Source: Angelakisella sp. (GTDB taxonomy: Bacteria > Bacillota > Clostridia > Oscillospirales > Ruminococcaceae). From it: DNA of 36,054 nt. Shown here piece by piece: positions 15,318-24,169 of this stretch (position 1 is its first letter; every line of letters starts with the position of its first letter). Made by a program: the position numbers and the translations under genes. The notes under the pieces were generated by a model. It had not been told where the DNA came from and made no database searches. It saw only the letters and a program-made list of their open reading frames with translations. The stretch is from positions 1 through 36,054 of the forward strand of contig JAHHTQ010000020.1 of NCBI GenBank assembly GCA_020024555.1, written 5' to 3'.

Positions 15318-15549
15318 TATAATACAAATATTGTAAGTGAGAATTTTGCTGTAAAAGATATTATGTAGATATGGTAGAAATAATACGAGCCGATTTGCGT
15401 AGCATATAAAGAATTTATTAAAAAAATGAGTTAGGCGAACAATTAATATTTCAATATAAAACTCCATTTGTAAAACAAATCCTATTGCAATCGGCAGAGT
15501 GTATTACTAATTTTACGTATAGCTAAAAATAGCCTTATCCCCACATATA

Positions 15550-15578
15550 AACAACCCCCAGTTCGACTGAGGGTTGTT
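15550..15578 (-). terminator. Terminator of the SIS/aldolase operon
   Basis: AACAACCC and GGGTTGTT are the outer arms and CAGT/ACTG the inner stem, with a TCG loop and one mismatch. It lies 20 bp after the SIS gene stop on the minus strand and is followed there by TTTATATG, so the U-run is short. Confidence 0.65.
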
Positions 15579-15597
15579 CATTTATATAAATATCTAA

Positions 15598-16653
15598 TTA
15601 TTTTTCCAAAACGATTGCTTGTGTTAGGTGGCGTGGATTATCAGCATCAAGGTTCTTTTGTTCAGCAATATAGTAACCGATAAATTGACCGATAAAGCCG
15701 ATAAGAGCGGCATTTTGTTGCGCGTTGTAGCCACAACCCATTTCCAAATGATAGTCAGCATCTTTCATACATTCGGTTACACCGTCACCAAGAACAGCTG
15801 TAACAGCTCCGTAAGTCTTCATTTGTGAAAGAAGCGCTGCGTCTTCTTTCATTGTATCTGGGTGCGCAAGCGTCAGAATAAGTGTGTTTTCGTCAACCAA
15901 ACTCATTGGACCATGACGATATTCCATACTGTAATAAGCCTCAGAATTTGTTAAGCCCATTTCTTTCATTTTGTTCATACATTCGTTAGCAACACCGTAG
16001 TATATGCCTTGACCAAGTGTAATGAACAGATTTAGATTGCTGTGTTCTTCAACAATTTTCTTTGCAAGATTGTCCATAGCAACAAGGAGTCGTTTTGCGT
16101 GCGCGGGGTAGTCTTTCATTTGTTCTATTTCTTCACGACGACCTGCTGCGTACATAGATAGTATTACTGATAGGTAAACCATACTTGTAAAGCTACGTGT
16201 CATAATGACACTGTCTTCCGCTGTCTCAGGAGATAGTATGTAGTTGTCGTTATATAGCTTTGAATCAGCATCACAAGTGATTGAAAGAGTTGTTACATTA
16301 GAATATGCGCGGGCTTTTTCGATTGCCATACGGACTTCTGTTGTGTAGCTCTTTCTTGTAATTGGAAGCACAAGCACACGTTTTCCTTTTAGGTAAACAT
16401 CAGGGAAGAAGTATAGCTCCGAACAGCAAACAGCCTTTGCGGGTGTGTTATTGTAAGTCAGCCAAGAATGAGCGGCAGTTTGGGCAAGATATAGACTTGT
16501 ACCGCAACCTGTAAATATAAGCTCATCGTACTCTTTTTCAAATACTTTATCAAGCGTTGCCATTATCTCAGGCAAACTGTTGTTGATTGCGGCAAAAGAT
16601 TCGTCTTGATTATAAATTTCGGTATAAGTAAGGGAACTGTTCTTTTTTTCCAT
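15598..16653 (-). CDS. SIS-domain sugar-phosphate isomerase/deaminase-like protein
   Basis: The protein has 351 residues with two SIS domains (about 40-180 and 195-335), like the isomerase half of GlmS and like AgaS and FrlB. FTGCGTSLYLA is the first sugar-phosphate loop, and EYRHGPMSL matches the catalytic EL/YKHGP motif of this group. The second phosphate loop reads ITRKSYTTE, so the usual glycine of SxSGxT is replaced. It lacks the glutaminase domain, so it would isomerise, deaminate or deglycate a sugar phosphate rather than synthesise glucosamine 6-phosphate. It lies 61 bp after a class II aldolase gene and is probably co-transcribed with it. AAAAAGGAG precedes the start. The substrate is not assignable. 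Confidence 0.85.
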   Translation of the reverse strand: MEKKNSSLTYTEIYNQDESFAAINNSLPEIMATLDKVFEKEYDELIFTGCGTSLYLAQTAAHSWLTYNNTPAKAVCCSELYFFPDVYLKGKRVLVLPITRKSYTTEVRMAIEKARAYSNVTTLSITCDADSKLYNDNYILSPETAEDSVIMTRSFTSMVYLSVILSMYAAGRREEIEQMKDYPAHAKRLLVAMDNLAKKIVEEHSNLNLFITLGQGIYYGVANECMNKMKEMGLTNSEAYYSMEYRHGPMSLVDENTLILTLAHPDTMKEDAALLSQMKTYGAVTAVLGDGVTECMKDADYHLEMGCGYNAQQNAALIGFIGQFIGYYIAEQKNLDADNPRHLTQAIVLEK

Positions 16654-16714
16654 TATGTTTTACTCCTTTTTATTTTTTAGCTTTTATATTGATTTTTTAG
16701 TATTTATTGTTTAA

Positions 16715-17569
16715 TTAAGCTTTGCCAGCCGAACCTGAAAGTCTGATGATATTCTTTACATCTTCTACAAGGGCATTGCTTGCATATTGGCTGAGTTTCC
16801 ATGAATGACCTTGGTGGTTAAGATTTTTAAGGGCTTCTTCGTAGTGCTGAACGTATTTATAACGAATTTCAGTACCAAAGTTGATTTTTGCAACGCCTAT
16901 GTTTATTGCCTCTTTGATAACTTCTTCTTTCATACCTGTGCAACCGTGAAGAACGAATGGAATATCAGTAAATTCACGAACTTTTTTCAGTACGTCAAGT
17001 TTTATATCCGGCTCACCTTTATAGTAACCGTGAGCATTGCCGATACCGATAGCGAGTGTGTCGGGGTTACATAGGGATAGGAATTGTCTTACTTGCTCGG
17101 GGTCCGCAATATTTTTATTTTCCATTACACTGCCTTCGCTATCCAAACGTTGTAGTTCGCCGATTTCTGCTTCAACAGGGATATCAAATGCGCGCGCAAC
17201 CTTTACAACACTTTCTGTCATAGCCGCATTTTCTTCGACAGCATAAGTTGAACCGTCTATCATTACGGAAGTAAAGCCAAGTTTAAGAGCTTTCATACAG
17301 ATATCAAAGTCACTGCCATGGTCTAGGTGGATAGATACGGGAACAGAAACCTTATTTGCACACCATTTGGCAACATTTACAAAGAAATCGTGTCCGGAGA
17401 ATTCACCGGTAGACACATAGTGAGCCAAGATAACAGGAGATTGCATTTCTTCGGCTGCTTTACATATAGCCATAATTATATCATAGTTTCCACCCTGAGT
17501 ATTGATAGCAGGGATAGCATAGCCGTTTTTTGCGGCTTTTTTCATCTGTTCTAAGTTTGTAGTCAACAT
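16715..17569 (-). CDS. Class II ketose-bisphosphate aldolase, second copy
   Basis: The protein has 284 residues from the ATG at 17569, chosen because the family-typical start (MLTTNLEQMKKAAKNGYAIP) begins there behind GAGG. Extending upstream would add 44 hydrophobic, non-family residues and run through an operator. Signatures are HLDHGSDFD with Asp83 and His84, EAEIGELQ, GNAHGYY with His180, and LHGCTGM with His208. The last motif has Cys where relatives have Gly. It cleaves a ketose bisphosphate or a related phosphate. It is followed by a SIS isomerase gene and controlled, by position, by the divergent LacI-family gene. It is clearly diverged from the aldolase at 2344, so the two probably serve different sugars. 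Confidence 0.88.
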   Translation of the reverse strand: MLTTNLEQMKKAAKNGYAIPAINTQGGNYDIIMAICKAAEEMQSPVILAHYVSTGEFSGHDFFVNVAKWCANKVSVPVSIHLDHGSDFDICMKALKLGFTSVMIDGSTYAVEENAAMTESVVKVARAFDIPVEAEIGELQRLDSEGSVMENKNIADPEQVRQFLSLCNPDTLAIGIGNAHGYYKGEPDIKLDVLKKVREFTDIPFVLHGCTGMKEEVIKEAINIGVAKINFGTEIRYKYVQHYEEALKNLNHQGHSWKLSQYASNALVEDVKNIIRLSGSAGKA

Positions 17570-17649
17570 ATCGCGCAAAACCTCGTCTTTCCAGTTTTTA
17601 AAATAGACTAAATATTCTATTATAAACTTTAATAATAAAAAACATAATG

Positions 17650-17663
17650 TACACACGTGTGTA
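17650..17663. promoter_or_regulatory. LacI-type operator, perfect 14-bp palindrome
   Basis: TACACACGTGTGTA is a perfect palindrome with the central CG typical of LacI-family operators. It lies in the leader of the aldolase/SIS operon, roughly 50-60 bp downstream of the predicted start site, which would suit a roadblock mode. Related ACGTGTA/TACACGT arms recur at 17881-17900 by the lacI-type gene. Confidence 0.65.
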
Positions 17664-17719
17664 TATATGCTAAATAAAAATGTTTTAAATATGCGATACA
17701 TATTTAAGACACTACTTAG

Positions 17720-17748
17720 AGTATAGTTTATATATTTTAAAAAGTCAA
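17720..17748 (-). promoter_or_regulatory. Promoter of the aldolase/SIS operon
   Basis: On the minus strand, TTGACT (17748-17743) and TATACT (17725-17720) are separated by 17 bp. This leaves a leader of about 145 nt that contains the palindromic operator at 17650. Confidence 0.6.
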
Positions 17749-17840
17749 TATGAAAAATTAATTATTTTTAAAGATTATAGGAAGTGTCAAAATGCCTCTT
17801 GCTATTCTTATGTAAAGTATACAAAACATAATATGTTATA

Positions 17841-17900
17841 TTGACGGATAAATTATATATGCTATAATTTATTTATACATACGTGTAAATATATACACGT
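17841..17900 (+). promoter_or_regulatory. Promoter and operator of the lacI-type gene
   Basis: TTGACG (17841-17846) and an extended -10, TGCTATAAT (TATAAT at 17863-17868), are 16 bp apart. Directly after, ACGTGTA (17881-17887) and TACACGT (17894-17900) are perfect inverted arms, overlapping a degenerate copy of the operator seen at 17650. This is the expected arrangement for autorepression. Confidence 0.65.
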
Positions 17901-17922
17901 TTTTAAATATGGAGGAAACGGT

Positions 17923-18933
17923 ATGTCACCAAATATCAGTAAGGTTACAAGAAAAGATGTCGCCATAAAAGCAGGCGTATCGGAAACTATTGTATCTTAT
18001 GTAATTAATAATAACAGATACGTTGCCGAGGAAAAGCGTCAACGTGTTTTAAACGCCATATGTGAGTTAAACTATCACCCGAATAATATTGCCCGCGCAT
18101 TAAAAGGAAAGTCGAGTAAGCATATTATGTTTATTGCGGATAATATTGCAAATGAACATTTTGGACATTTGGTTTCCGAAATGGATAAGTCTGCATATAG
18201 TCAGGGCTATTTAATTTCGTTGACAGGTAATCATAACAGTGAGGATTTCATATCGCAAATCATCAGTCGTCAACCGGACGGTGTTGTGATAAGTTCAACT
18301 TCTTTTCGTCGGGAGTATCTTCAAATGTTGACTGATTACGGAATTTCTGTCGTACTTGTCGGTAATCGTGAATATGAGGATTTAGACCCACGTATATCCG
18401 TTGTGTATACAGGTCTTAATGAGGGTATTCGCAAAGCGGTGCAGCTACTGGTTAATAAAGGAAGAAAACATTTGATATATATTGACAGATTAAGTTTGCA
18501 GGGGCATTTTAGCAATATGCGTGACCTTCGCTATCGTGGATTTTGCGAGCAAATACTCGATAGTGGTCTTGCATTGACCAAAGACAGCATAATTTCAGGT
18601 TGCCATAATGAAGATGAATTGATAAAAGCATTGACTGCGCGTATTAACAGCGATATACCCATTGACGGTATAGTAGCAAGAAACGATGAAATTGCGTCTA
18701 TTGCAATAAATACAGTTCATAGTTGCGGTAAATGTATTCCGAAAGATATTTCGGTTGTCGGTTTTGATAATTCAAGAATAAGTAGAGTAACGTATCCAAA
18801 ATTAACTACAATAGAAATTGACAGAAGCGGTGTGGCAAAAGCTATTTTTGATACTTTGCACAGTATGGTTAATGGTGGTGAACCGATACATCTTCACTAT
18901 CAAACTATTTTGATTGAAAGAGAAAGCACATAA
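17923..18933 (+). CDS. LacI-family transcriptional repressor
   Basis: The protein has 336 residues. The N-terminal LacI helix-turn-helix (TRKDVAIKAGVSETIVSYVI) and hinge (NYHPNNIARALKG) are typical and are followed by the two-lobed periplasmic-binding-protein-like effector domain (about 65-335, with VVGFDNSRIS and the LTTIEID strand). It is divergent from the aldolase/SIS operon. Palindromic operators sharing ACGTGT occur both before its own start and in the leader of that operon, so control of both is a strong inference. GGAGG lies 10 bp before the ATG. The effector is unknown. Confidence 0.92.
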   Translation: MSPNISKVTRKDVAIKAGVSETIVSYVINNNRYVAEEKRQRVLNAICELNYHPNNIARALKGKSSKHIMFIADNIANEHFGHLVSEMDKSAYSQGYLISLTGNHNSEDFISQIISRQPDGVVISSTSFRREYLQMLTDYGISVVLVGNREYEDLDPRISVVYTGLNEGIRKAVQLLVNKGRKHLIYIDRLSLQGHFSNMRDLRYRGFCEQILDSGLALTKDSIISGCHNEDELIKALTARINSDIPIDGIVARNDEIASIAINTVHSCGKCIPKDISVVGFDNSRISRVTYPKLTTIEIDRSGVAKAIFDTLHSMVNGGEPIHLHYQTILIEREST

Positions 18934-19062
18934 ATAATCTGCAAAAAAACCTAGAAAGCTGCGCAGGTCAATAAGCATCATTTAACGATTACACCAATGA
19001 AAATTGTTATATTTTGAAGATGAGAAACCTTATTAATGGATAAAATTAAAGCCATAATTTAA

Positions 19063-19102
19063 TTGACTTGTCTTAAATCATCATTTATAATTTATTTTAT
19101 AA
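19063..19102 (+). promoter_or_regulatory. Promoter of the peroxiredoxin operon with PerR-like element
   Basis: TTGACT (19063-19068) and TATAAT (19086-19091) have a 17-bp spacer. Overlapping the -10, TTATAA (19085-19090) and TTATAA (19097-19102) are 6 bp apart, the same arrangement as in the palindrome upstream of nrdAB. In such AT-rich DNA this could arise by chance, but the position and the two gene functions make shared control plausible. Confidence 0.5.
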
Positions 19103-19126
19103 GATATATGTAGGAGGTTATTTATT

Positions 19127-19582
19127 ATGCTTGAAATAGGAACAGTTGCTCCAGACTTTCAACTACCCGATCAGGAGGGAAATTTACACACGCTTTCTTC
19201 GTACAGAGGAAAAAAGGTAATTCTTTATTTTTATCCAAAAGACAATACCCCGGGTTGCACAAAGCAAGCTTGCGGATATTCTGCAAACTTGCCTCAATTT
19301 ACCGAGAAAGGTATTGTGGTTTTGGGTATCAGCAAGGACAGTGTTGCATCTCACCAAAAATTTTCAGAAAAATTTTCACTGGGATTTCCAATACTATCTG
19401 ATACTGAGCGCAGTGTGATTGAAAGCTACGATGTTTGGAAAGAAAAGAAGCTATACGGAAAAGTATCAATGGGAGTAGTAAGAACAACTTATCTAATTGA
19501 TGAAAACGGTATTGTCATAAAGGCGAATGACAAGGTTAAGGCAGCCGAAGACGCAGATAAGATGTTGGAGGAAGCGGAATGA
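19127..19582 (+). CDS. bcp: Thioredoxin-dependent thiol peroxidase (BCP-type peroxiredoxin)
   Basis: The protein has 151 residues, the usual size. The peroxidatic Cys44 lies in DNTPGCTKQAC and the resolving Cys49 five residues later, as in atypical two-cysteine BCP enzymes. It reduces hydrogen peroxide and organic hydroperoxides, with recycling by thioredoxin. The start follows TAGGAGG. Its last codons overlap the yaaA start (ATGA), so translation of the two is coupled. The promoter carries a PerR-like element, and the partner gene is also a peroxide-stress gene. Confidence 0.94.
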   Translation: MLEIGTVAPDFQLPDQEGNLHTLSSYRGKKVILYFYPKDNTPGCTKQACGYSANLPQFTEKGIVVLGISKDSVASHQKFSEKFSLGFPILSDTERSVIESYDVWKEKKLYGKVSMGVVRTTYLIDENGIVIKANDKVKAAEDADKMLEEAE

Positions 19583-20328
19583 AAATAATCATATCTCCTG
19601 CAAAAAAAATGCGGGAAGATGTTGATTCTCTGTCAGTTCAAAATATGCCGATTTTTCTTTCCAAAACTCAAAAGCTACTAAACTATTTAAACACACTGCC
19701 ATTTTCTGAATTGCAAAAACTTTGGGCTTGTAACGAAACTATTGCAAAGCAAAATTTGGAACGACTGCAAAATATGGATTTGAAATCAAACTTGACTCCT
19801 GCTATTATTGCGTATGACGGCATTGCTTTTCAATATATGGCGCCGTCGGTTTTTGAAGATAAGCATTTTGAGTATATCCAACGGCATCTTCGTATTCTTT
19901 CGGGATTTTACGGAATTTTAAAGCCTATGGACGGTGTGCGACCATACCGTCTTGAAATGCAGGCAAAGACTTGCGTGGAAGAATACAGAGACCTTTATGA
20001 ATTTTGGGGTAATGATATTTATATGCAGATACGTGATTCCGACGGTATTATTATAAATCTTGCTTCAAAAGAATATTCAAAATGTATTGAAAAATATTTA
20101 ACTTTGCAAGATACGTTTATTACATGTGTTTTTGGGGAAATTATTAACGGAAAGCTGGTGCAAAAAGGGACTTTTGCAAAAATGGCGCGTGGGGAAATGG
20201 TACGTTACCTTGCCGAACATCAAATTGAAGATCCGGAAGAAATAAAAAAGTTCAATAGATTAGGTTTTATTTTCCGTTCAGATTTATCGTCTAAAACAAA
20301 ATATGTTTTTGAACGTATACCAAAATAA
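19579..20328 (+). CDS. yaaA: Peroxide stress protein YaaA (UPF0246/DUF328)
   Basis: The protein has 249 residues, the family's normal length. The N-terminal MKIIISPAKKM and the later stretches IAYDGIAFQYM, LSGFYGILKPMDG and FNRLGFIFRSDLS are characteristic. E. coli YaaA is known to lower free intracellular iron during peroxide stress and binds DNA with a helix-hairpin-helix-like motif. It overlaps bcp by four bases. The pairing of a peroxidase with an iron-limiting protein is functionally coherent. Confidence 0.93.
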   Translation: MKIIISPAKKMREDVDSLSVQNMPIFLSKTQKLLNYLNTLPFSELQKLWACNETIAKQNLERLQNMDLKSNLTPAIIAYDGIAFQYMAPSVFEDKHFEYIQRHLRILSGFYGILKPMDGVRPYRLEMQAKTCVEEYRDLYEFWGNDIYMQIRDSDGIIINLASKEYSKCIEKYLTLQDTFITCVFGEIINGKLVQKGTFAKMARGEMVRYLAEHQIEDPEEIKKFNRLGFIFRSDLSSKTKYVFERIPK

Positions 20329-20338
20329 ACAAAAAAAG

Positions 20339-20385
20339 TCTTATTAATTCTAAACCAAAAGTTATATAGATTAGTGAGATTTTTT
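20339..20385 (+). terminator. Terminator of the bcp-yaaA operon
   Basis: TCTTATTAAT (20339-20348) pairs with ATTAGTGAGA (20370-20379) over ten positions with two G-U wobbles. Six T follow. Confidence 0.65.
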
Positions 20386-20594
20386 ATTATGCAATTAAAC
20401 GCAATGATAAAAAATATTGACAGAATTGAATTCAAAAGCTAAATTTAACATTGTTTTGTTAACATAGTACAAATACAGATTGTTTAATTTTTATCTTTAA
20501 AGTTGGTTTCCCAATATTTTGGTTTATAAGAAAATATTTGTTAATGCGCAACATAAATATAAAACTTAAACATTATATAGATGAAAGGGAAAAT

Positions 20595-23500
20595 ATGTTG
20601 AAAAGAAAAATTCTTGCATTTACAGTTGCAGTTTCTATGATTATAAATTCTTATGTTGCAATGGCAATGTCGAATATTGATGAAAGTGACAGTTCAAATA
20701 ATATAAACGGACTTTCACAAATAGGGAACAGTAACTATATACCAAATTCTAAAAATATACAAAATAACAGTTTATCCACTGTATATGTTAGTGATACAGG
20801 CACACCTGATGCCTCAGGAAAAGATGAAAATAATCCTATCAGTGATTTAAATCGTGCTATTGACCTTGTAAAACCGAATGGAATTATAAAAATCAATGGT
20901 AATATTACAGTAGATGATTTAAATTTTCCAAACAAATCTTTTATAATAGACGGTTCTGTACCACAAAGCGATATAAGAAATAGAATTACATTTTTAGGCG
21001 ATGTGATTTTTCAGAACTTAATTTACTTATATAATCTTGATTTGGAATTTATATCATCTGATAAAGACTGTATTTTTATAAACGGCAGTATTGTGAATTT
21101 GAAAAACACATCAATTTTAGGCTATCCCAATATTTATTTAGGTTCTAAAAACGAAAATCTTTATGATGAAAAAAGCACATTGACAATTTATAATGACAAT
21201 AAATTGAATATGGAAATCGAAAATGTATATCTTGGCGGATATGGAGGCAAAACAATTTCCACAGCAAGTATTGAACTGCAAAATGTAGATATAAATGGTT
21301 TTGTTGACGGCGACAATGTTACAGACCGAAGCTATGTTACAATAATGGATAATTGTACTATTCCTGTTATAAAAAATATTTTAAAGATTATTATAGAAGA
21401 TAACTCAAGTATGTATATTACAGATAATATTCATAATGTCAGAGAACTATATGGGGATAAATCATCAATTACAATAAATGATAAATCAAAAATTGATATT
21501 GATTATTTATATGGAGATATAGAACTTTACTTTGATAAAAATATAGTTAAAACAGGAAATGTTATAACCTGTAAAAACATTGTCGGCGATGTCTTTATTT
21601 CAAGTGATTTAATTCGCCAAGGTTACAGAGTAAACAAAATTAATAGTAATGGTTTGGTTCAGATTGCCATATTAAATCAGTTTAATGAAAATATGCAAAC
21701 CAACTATCCACCAAATATAAAACATCCAAAAGACCTTGTCATAGTGGAAGGCTCTACGGCAGATATACGCAAAGGTGTCAGCGCGTGGGATTTTGAAGAC
21801 GGAGACTTAACTGATGCTATTGTGTATCCGAATATTGATCTTAGGACTCTTTCGGCAGGTACTCATTCAATCATATATAAGGTGAAAGATAAAGACGGTA
21901 ATTTGACAGAATCTTCCCGTACAGTCCATGTAATAGCAAAATCTCATCCGATTATTAACGGCGCAGAGGACGTAAAACTAAAAATAGGTGAAGTTGATTT
22001 ATTTAATCCACTTGACGGAATTACTGTTACCGACAATAAAGATACCGATTTGACTGCTACATATAGTGGCGCTGTCGGAAAGCCTAAACCTGGCACTGAG
22101 GAAAGCTTTGAACTGATTTATACGGTAACAGACAGCGACAATAACACAACATCGGTCACTCGAACTATTACTGTAACTAACTATATGCCGGAAATAAAAG
22201 GTCTTACTGATGTTGATATCAAAAAAGGTGATTATTTTGATTTTATGAAAGACGTAACTGCCACTGACTATGAAGACGGCGCGGTATCTGATATTAAAAT
22301 TGAAAATATGATTGATACAAATATCCACGGCAAATACAAAATGATTTATTTGGCAACCGATACTGATTTAAACACAACAAAAGCAACAAGAAATATTATT
22401 GTTCGCAATAGTATAGACTGGACTGAAATTACCCCAAGTAAGCCTATAAAACCGACAATAACGCCAACTATTAAGTGGAACAAAACAACACAAGTTGTAA
22501 AATACACAGGCAAAGAGGCAATAGTCGAAGAACCTATTGTAGAATTTCCGAATAACGAAAAATATGATTATACAATAAAATATACCTATAAACCTGTAAA
22601 AACACAAAGTGAATTTATACAGGGTTTGCCGACAAAAGTAGGAGAATACGAAGTTAAAGCAACTGTTATTGCAACAGATAAATATAACACAGCTACAACC
22701 AACACAAATATGATACTGAAAATCGAGAAAATAAAGCTTAATCCACCTGTTATTTCGCCGAATGGTGGAACAGTACCTCAACAAGTGGAAATTACATCGG
22801 ATAACAAAGACGCTGATATCTATTATACAATAGACGGAAGTGACCCACTGAATAAATCTATAAAGTATACAGGAAAGATAAATGTGGATAAATCTATGGT
22901 AATACGCGCCATAGCTGTATGTGGCGATGTTAGCAGCGCAGAATCAACAGCTATCTTTATAAAAGACGAAGCTGAGGTGGAATTTGATTTTGATAAAGAT
23001 GATTTGACAGAAGTTCCTGACAGTTTAAAAGATTTAGGCTACACTGATGTATCGCAAATTAAAAATAAAATGTACAGTGTCTTAGTTCAGCAAATTGGGG
23101 ATAAGTTTAACTCACAGAATACATTGACATACGATGTAAAACTGCGTTATTCATTGGATAACGGTAAAACATGGGTATATGCAACTGCGGAAAACTTCCC
23201 AGCTAACGGTGTGGAAGTGAAACTTGAATATCCAAAAGGAACAACAAAAGAAACACATAATTTTAGAGCTGTGCATATGTTTACAGATGCTGTAAACGGA
23301 TTTTTACCTGGACAAACGGAGACCCCGAAAGTTATAAAAGACAGTGACGGTATAAGATTTACAGTAAATGGATTATCACCGATAACTATTACTTGGATAG
23401 ACATTAAGAATGATAATCAAGGCGGAGACTCATCAGGTAACGATGACAACCATAATGATAACTCATCAAATAATGATTATGATTATGAGTATGAGAATAA

Positions 23501-24056
23501 ACAAGACAGTTTTTGGAAGGACGTTGAAAATAAGATAAATGCACTTAACAATGCTGGGACTTTAAAAGTAAATGCAGGTTCATTTGATAAACTGCCTGTG
23601 AGCACAATGAATGCCATACTTTCAAAGTCAAATATCAATGTAATTATTGAGTGGGACGGTGGTAAATCTATAATTCTAACACCGCAAAATGCTCTAAAAG
23701 AAGAAAATCGTATCTATTATCCACTTGCTTATCTGGAAAAATTAAATTTGACTGTTTCAAAAAATGAAGCTAATCAAAACTATATAAATCCGACAACAGG
23801 TGGCGTATTGGAAATTACAGCACCAAAGGTATCGGATAGTATAAATGAACATGTTATTACAGATGTAAATAGGGGTATTGCTGAAAATTCAGAATTGGCA
23901 ATTAGAGGAATAGAAAAAGATATTGTAAACAACATACAAAGTGAACCACAGAAAAAAACAGTTAACAATATTTTATTTACAGTAATCGCTATGATAACTG
24001 CCATAACAGGCGGAGTGTTCTTTATTTTTAAAAAAAGAATATTAAAAAATAAATAA
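20595..24056 (+). CDS. Large secreted multidomain surface protein with membrane anchor
   Basis: The protein has 1153 residues. The start at 20595 follows GAAAGGGA and gives a proper signal peptide (MLKRKILAFTVAVSMIINSY, then VAMA); an in-frame ATG at 20538 lacks a ribosome binding site. In order: a repetitive beta-strand region (about 62-365), probably a right-handed beta-helix of pectate-lyase/DUF1565 type; three DUF5011-like Ig domains (about 378-447, 452-528 and 531-604, with phrases like DFEDGDLTDAI and YTVTDSDNN); another Ig-like module (620-712); a chitobiase C-terminal-like domain (716-790, YYTIDGSDPLN); an unassigned domain (795-935); an Asn/Asp-rich linker (938-968); a second unassigned domain (970-1110); and a C-terminal membrane helix with a basic tail (1126-1153). 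No LPxTG motif is seen. Adhesion or polysaccharide binding is inferred; no catalytic motif was recognised. Confidence 0.82.
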   Translation: MLKRKILAFTVAVSMIINSYVAMAMSNIDESDSSNNINGLSQIGNSNYIPNSKNIQNNSLSTVYVSDTGTPDASGKDENNPISDLNRAIDLVKPNGIIKINGNITVDDLNFPNKSFIIDGSVPQSDIRNRITFLGDVIFQNLIYLYNLDLEFISSDKDCIFINGSIVNLKNTSILGYPNIYLGSKNENLYDEKSTLTIYNDNKLNMEIENVYLGGYGGKTISTASIELQNVDINGFVDGDNVTDRSYVTIMDNCTIPVIKNILKIIIEDNSSMYITDNIHNVRELYGDKSSITINDKSKIDIDYLYGDIELYFDKNIVKTGNVITCKNIVGDVFISSDLIRQGYRVNKINSNGLVQIAILNQFNENMQTNYPPNIKHPKDLVIVEGSTADIRKGVSAWDFEDGDLTDAIVYPNIDLRTLSAGTHSIIYKVKDKDGNLTESSRTVHVIAKSHPIINGAEDVKLKIGEVDLFNPLDGITVTDNKDTDLTATYSGAVGKPKPGTEESFELIYTVTDSDNNTTSVTRTITVTNYMPEIKGLTDVDIKKGDYFDFMKDVTATDYEDGAVSDIKIENMIDTNIHGKYKMIYLATDTDLNTTKATRNIIVRNSIDWTEITPSKPIKPTITPTIKWNKTTQVVKYTGKEAIVEEPIVEFPNNEKYDYTIKYTYKPVKTQSEFIQGLPTKVGEYEVKATVIATDKYNTATTNTNMILKIEKIKLNPPVISPNGGTVPQQVEITSDNKDADIYYTIDGSDPLNKSIKYTGKINVDKSMVIRAIAVCGDVSSAESTAIFIKDEAEVEFDFDKDDLTEVPDSLKDLGYTDVSQIKNKMYSVLVQQIGDKFNSQNTLTYDVKLRYSLDNGKTWVYATAENFPANGVEVKLEYPKGTTKETHNFRAVHMFTDAVNGFLPGQTETPKVIKDSDGIRFTVNGLSPITITWIDIKNDNQGGDSSGNDDNHNDNSSNNDYDYEYENKQDSFWKDVENKINALNNAGTLKVNAGSFDKLPVSTMNAILSKSNINVIIEWDGGKSIILTPQNALKEENRIYYPLAYLEKLNLTVSKNEANQNYINPTTGGVLEITAPKVSDSINEHVITDVNRGIAENSELAIRGIEKDIVNNIQSEPQKKTVNNILFTVIAMITAITGGVFFIFKKRILKNK

Positions 24057-24098
24057 TATAATCATCACCACCAGCTAAGTGAAGTGGTAAGATAAAAG

Positions 24099-24134
24099 TA
24101 GACACAAGGAAAACCACCATGTGTCTATTTTTTT
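24099..24134 (+). terminator. Terminator of the surface-protein gene
   Basis: TAGACACA and TGTGTCTA form a perfect 8-bp stem around a 13-nt loop and are followed by seven T. Confidence 0.8.
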
Positions 24135-24169
24135 ATGTTACAATGAAATATAGAAGTTATAAATATAAA

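Noticed and set aside
22368..22784. Minus-strand open frame of 138 codons within the surface-protein gene
   Set aside because: It is rich in Cys, Phe and Tyr as expected of the reverse of Thr/Asn/Lys codons, with no start signal.
23970..24056. LPxTG-type sortase signal at the C-terminus of the surface protein
   Set aside because: The residues before the membrane helix are SEPQKKTVNN; no LPxTG or close variant is present.
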